In this document: positions 4,704 through 6,669 of the stretch, in pieces
Layout: each line of letters opens with the position of its first letter
Position numbering within the stretch: position 1 is the first letter of the stretch
Assembly: GCA_021820805.1 (NCBI GenBank)
Contig: JAKADF010000192.1
Coordinates: 1-6,669, forward strand
Reading direction: 5' to 3'
Length of the DNA: 6,669 bases
From: Bacillota bacterium
Lineage (GTDB): Bacteria; Bacillota; Bacilli; Alicyclobacillales; Alicyclobacillaceae
Notes under the pieces: model-generated
The model's database searches: none
What the model was told of the DNA's origin: nothing
The model's input: the letters and a program-made list of their open reading frames with translations, nothing else
Position numbers and translations under genes: made by a program

Positions 4704-6118
4704 TGTTTCGAACCTTCTTTCTCCCACCATTCGCGGAACGACTGTTCAGCAGGCATCGGCAGGTCTCTGCTTTCTGTCCATTTGCCCATTGCACTTGGTG
4801 CTTTCTTAATGCGCGTAGTTTTCTTGCCAAGAACTGTTCGAGCGACTTTCCCAGCCATTTTGACGGATTTGTCGTATAACTTTGGATTGCCAGCGACTTT
4901 ACCGTAGAATTTGAAAACAGACCTTTCAGCAAAGCTGCTCCCGGTCTCGTCGACAATGTCGCGTCTGAGTTTCAAAAGGTAATGGTGAAGAGGTATCTCA
5001 ACAGGGCATGCTTCCGTGCAGGCACCGCAGAGAGTGCAGGCAGAAGGGAGCTCCTTCCAGGAGTCGAGATCAGTGAGCATTGGCATTAAGATCGATCCGA
5101 TTGGACCAGCATAGGTACCACCATATGCATGGCCGCCGATATTACGGTTGACAGGGCACACATTGTAACAATTTCCGCAGCGAATGCAGCGAAGCGCTTC
5201 GTCATATTCGCTTTCTAGCAGGTTTGACCGACCATTGTCTACAATAACAACATGTAAATCTTCAGGACCGTCAACTTCACCAGGGCGGCGCGGGCCGGTT
5301 ATGGCTGTAATGTAACTAATCGTACGTTGGCCTGTTGCATGTCTCGGCAATAGTTCGAGCATGGCATCGAGATCGCGCATACGCGGGACCAAACGCTCCA
5401 TTCCCATTACAACAACGTGTGTTTTTGGGAACGTAGTTGTAAGGCGGGCATTCCCTTCATTTGTGACGAGGACTACAGTCCCGGTTTCAGCTACGCCAAA
5501 GTTGCAGCCGCTAATGCCCATTTCAGCTTCAAAAAAGTGGGGGCGCATTGTCTGTCTTGCGTATTCAGCAAGTTCATGTGTATCAGGTTCAAAATGCTTT
5601 CCAGACAGGGAAGAAAAAAGGTCAGCGATGTCTTGTCTCGTTTTGTGAATAGCCGGGACAACAATGTGGTAAGGTTTTTCGTGTGCGACTTGAACAATGT
5701 ATTCACCGAGATCGGTTTCGATTGGTTCGACACCCGCTTGTTCGAGTGCCTCGTTGAGTCCGATTTCTTCTGTAACCATCGACTTTGACTTCACAACCGT
5801 TTTTACCTGTTTTTCGCGAGCCAGATTCACAACGTAATTCGTTGCTTCCTCTGCGGTCTGTGCAAAATAAACGTGACCGCCAAGACCCTCAATCTTATCA
5901 GCGAATTCTGCCAGGTAAGTGTCCAGCCATTCGATGGTATGTTGTTTAATTTCAGCAGCTTCGTGTTTCCAATCGTCCAAGTTTCCAAGTTCATCAAATA
6001 CGATTTGTTTCTTTATTTTAAAGCCATCCTGAACACGGGCCATCGTTTTGCGCTTATGCGGATCCGCTAAACTTTCCTCGACCCGGTCAAAAAATGCCTT
6101 AGTGGTCTCCTTCGACAA
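4700..6118 (-). CDS. lutB: Lactate utilization iron-sulfur protein B
   Basis: LutB is the [4Fe-4S] electron-transfer subunit of the LutABC L-lactate oxidation system in the cytoplasm. From TTG at 6118 it has 472 residues, the usual size. An N-terminal LUD domain (about 60-300) contains VVKSKSMVTEEIGLNEAL (108-125), GISGCNFGVAETGT (201-214) and PKTHVVVMGMERLVP (231-245). Two ferredoxin-type clusters follow: C311, C314, C317 with C321 (CIRCGNCYNVCP), and C361, C364, C367 with C371 (CTLCGACTEACP). The C-terminal domain ends in a WWEKEG stretch typical of LutB. The minus-strand site GGAGGTGA (6131-6124) lies five bases before TTG at 6118. A GTG at 6127 lies inside that ribosome binding site and is less likely. 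The gene overlaps the lutA end by 20 bases and the lutC start by four, so translation is probably coupled. Confidence 0.96.
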   Translation of the reverse strand: MSKETTKAFFDRVEESLADPHKRKTMARVQDGFKIKKQIVFDELGNLDDWKHEAAEIKQHTIEWLDTYLAEFADKIEGLGGHVYFAQTAEEATNYVVNLAREKQVKTVVKSKSMVTEEIGLNEALEQAGVEPIETDLGEYIVQVAHEKPYHIVVPAIHKTRQDIADLFSSLSGKHFEPDTHELAEYARQTMRPHFFEAEMGISGCNFGVAETGTVVLVTNEGNARLTTTFPKTHVVVMGMERLVPRMRDLDAMLELLPRHATGQRTISYITAITGPRRPGEVDGPEDLHVVIVDNGRSNLLESEYDEALRCIRCGNCYNVCPVNRNIGGHAYGGTYAGPIGSILMPMLTDLDSWKELPSACTLCGACTEACPVEIPLHHYLLKLRRDIVDETGSSFAERSVFKFYGKVAGNPKLYDKSVKMAGKVARTVLGKKTTRIKKAPSAMGKWTESRDLPMPAEQSFREWWEKEGSKQ

Positions 6119-6669
6119 CTGGCTCACCTCCAGCTAAAATCTCGGCTACGTGTTTGACTGTGATATTTTTCTTGCCCAGTCTTTCCATCCGCCCTTGCAG
6201 ATGAATCATGCAACCCGCATCTGAAGCAATTAAAACGGTTGCGCCCGTTTCCTCGATATGCTCGATTTTTTCATCTGCCATAGCTTTTGAAATAGGAGAC
6301 ATTTTGACAGCAAATGTGCCGCCAAATCCGCAGCAATCTTCTGAGTTGGGGAGAGGGACAAGGTCTAAATCTTTCACATTATTTAGCAGCGTAAATGGCT
6401 GCGTTCGCACACCGGCACCGCGCATCATGTGGCAAGAGGTGTGATAAGTAGCGCGTTCCTTCCAACGCACACCAGGATCTTTTACGCCAAGTACATCTAC
6501 AAGAAATTCGTTAAACTCATACATTTTGTCGTTTAACTTTTGGAGTTTATCCAGCCACTCCGGCTCGTCTTTCAGAAGTTCCTTGTATTCAACACGAACC
6601 ATAGAGGTGCACGATCCCGATGGCACAACCACATAATCGCTGTCCTCAAAAGCACGAATTGTCTGTTTG
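6099..6669 (-). CDS. lutA: Lactate utilization protein A (CCG-domain), 5' end outside window
   Basis: LutA is the cysteine-rich (CCG-domain) subunit of the L-lactate oxidation complex, related to GlcF/GlpC-type subunits that bind iron-sulfur clusters and pass electrons on. The frame is open to the right edge, with the residues before VVVPSGSC reading KQTIRAFEDSDY. About 189 of some 240 residues are therefore visible. The end of the first CCG repeat (PSGSCTSM) and the whole second one are present: TYHTSCHMMRGAG, then EDCCGFGGTFAVKM with the paired cysteines, and DAGCMIHL. A GTG at 6632 is internal, not the start. It is the first gene of a probable lutABC operon whose promoter, and any LutR-type regulator, would lie to the right of this window. 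Confidence 0.95.
   Translation of the reverse strand, partial: KQTIRAFEDSDYVVVPSGSCTSMVRVEYKELLKDEPEWLDKLQKLNDKMYEFNEFLVDVLGVKDPGVRWKERATYHTSCHMMRGAGVRTQPFTLLNNVKDLDLVPLPNSEDCCGFGGTFAVKMSPISKAMADEKIEHIEETGATVLIASDAGCMIHLQGRMERLGKKNITVKHVAEILAGGEPVVEGDH

Noticed and set aside
4493..4879. Plus-strand frames antisense to the lutB-lutC junction
   Set aside because: They are antisense shadows of two well-supported genes and have arginine/serine-rich, unstructured-looking composition.
5361..5788. Plus-strand frames of 95 and 123 codons inside lutB
   Set aside because: They lie wholly antisense to conserved LutB coding sequence and show no independent signals.

Overview
The window reads as ordinary chromosome of a Gram-positive, Bacilli-like Firmicute. 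The evidence is a lutABC operon of the Bacillus type, luxS paired with mtnN, a yybP-ykoY (Mn2+) riboswitch with an intrinsic terminator, and strong AGGAGGTGA-like ribosome binding sites in front of TTG and GTG starts. The genus cannot be fixed from the sequence alone; a spore-former related to Alicyclobacillaceae would fit but is only a guess.

Left part (1-1791, + strand): the 3' two thirds of a cation diffusion facilitator (CDF) metal exporter is followed by a 180-base gap with a few 9-base repeats. Next come a manganese riboswitch (about 815-950) and its overlapping terminator (931-980), which control a TerC/YjbE/YkoY-family membrane protein. I place that gene's start at a TTG at 1048, behind a near-perfect ribosome binding site. 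Both genes concern divalent metal handling, and the second is probably Mn2+ export or Mn2+ loading of secreted enzymes.

Middle (1792-3102, + strand): a promoter with an extended -10 element leads into mtnN and luxS, four bases apart. Together they convert S-adenosylhomocysteine to S-ribosylhomocysteine and then to homocysteine plus DPD, the AI-2 precursor.

Intergenic block (3103-3947): 845 bases separate the convergent luxS and lutC. I support no gene here. Most of it is a degenerate 53-base tandem repeat of nine copies plus a partial tenth (3307-3798), with a 106-base higher-order alternation in its centre. A short segment of 82% G+C (3851-3910) and a near-palindrome across the lutC stop codon (3947-3980) follow. 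Neither flanking operon shows a classic hairpin plus T-tract terminator.

Right part (3948-6669, - strand): lutA (5' end outside the window), lutB and lutC overlap one another and encode the iron-sulfur/LUD-domain L-lactate oxidation system. lutC has a low-complexity, 9-base-repeat-encoded N-terminal extension.

I found no convincing new multi-gene system. The least explained element is the 53-base array between luxS and lutC.
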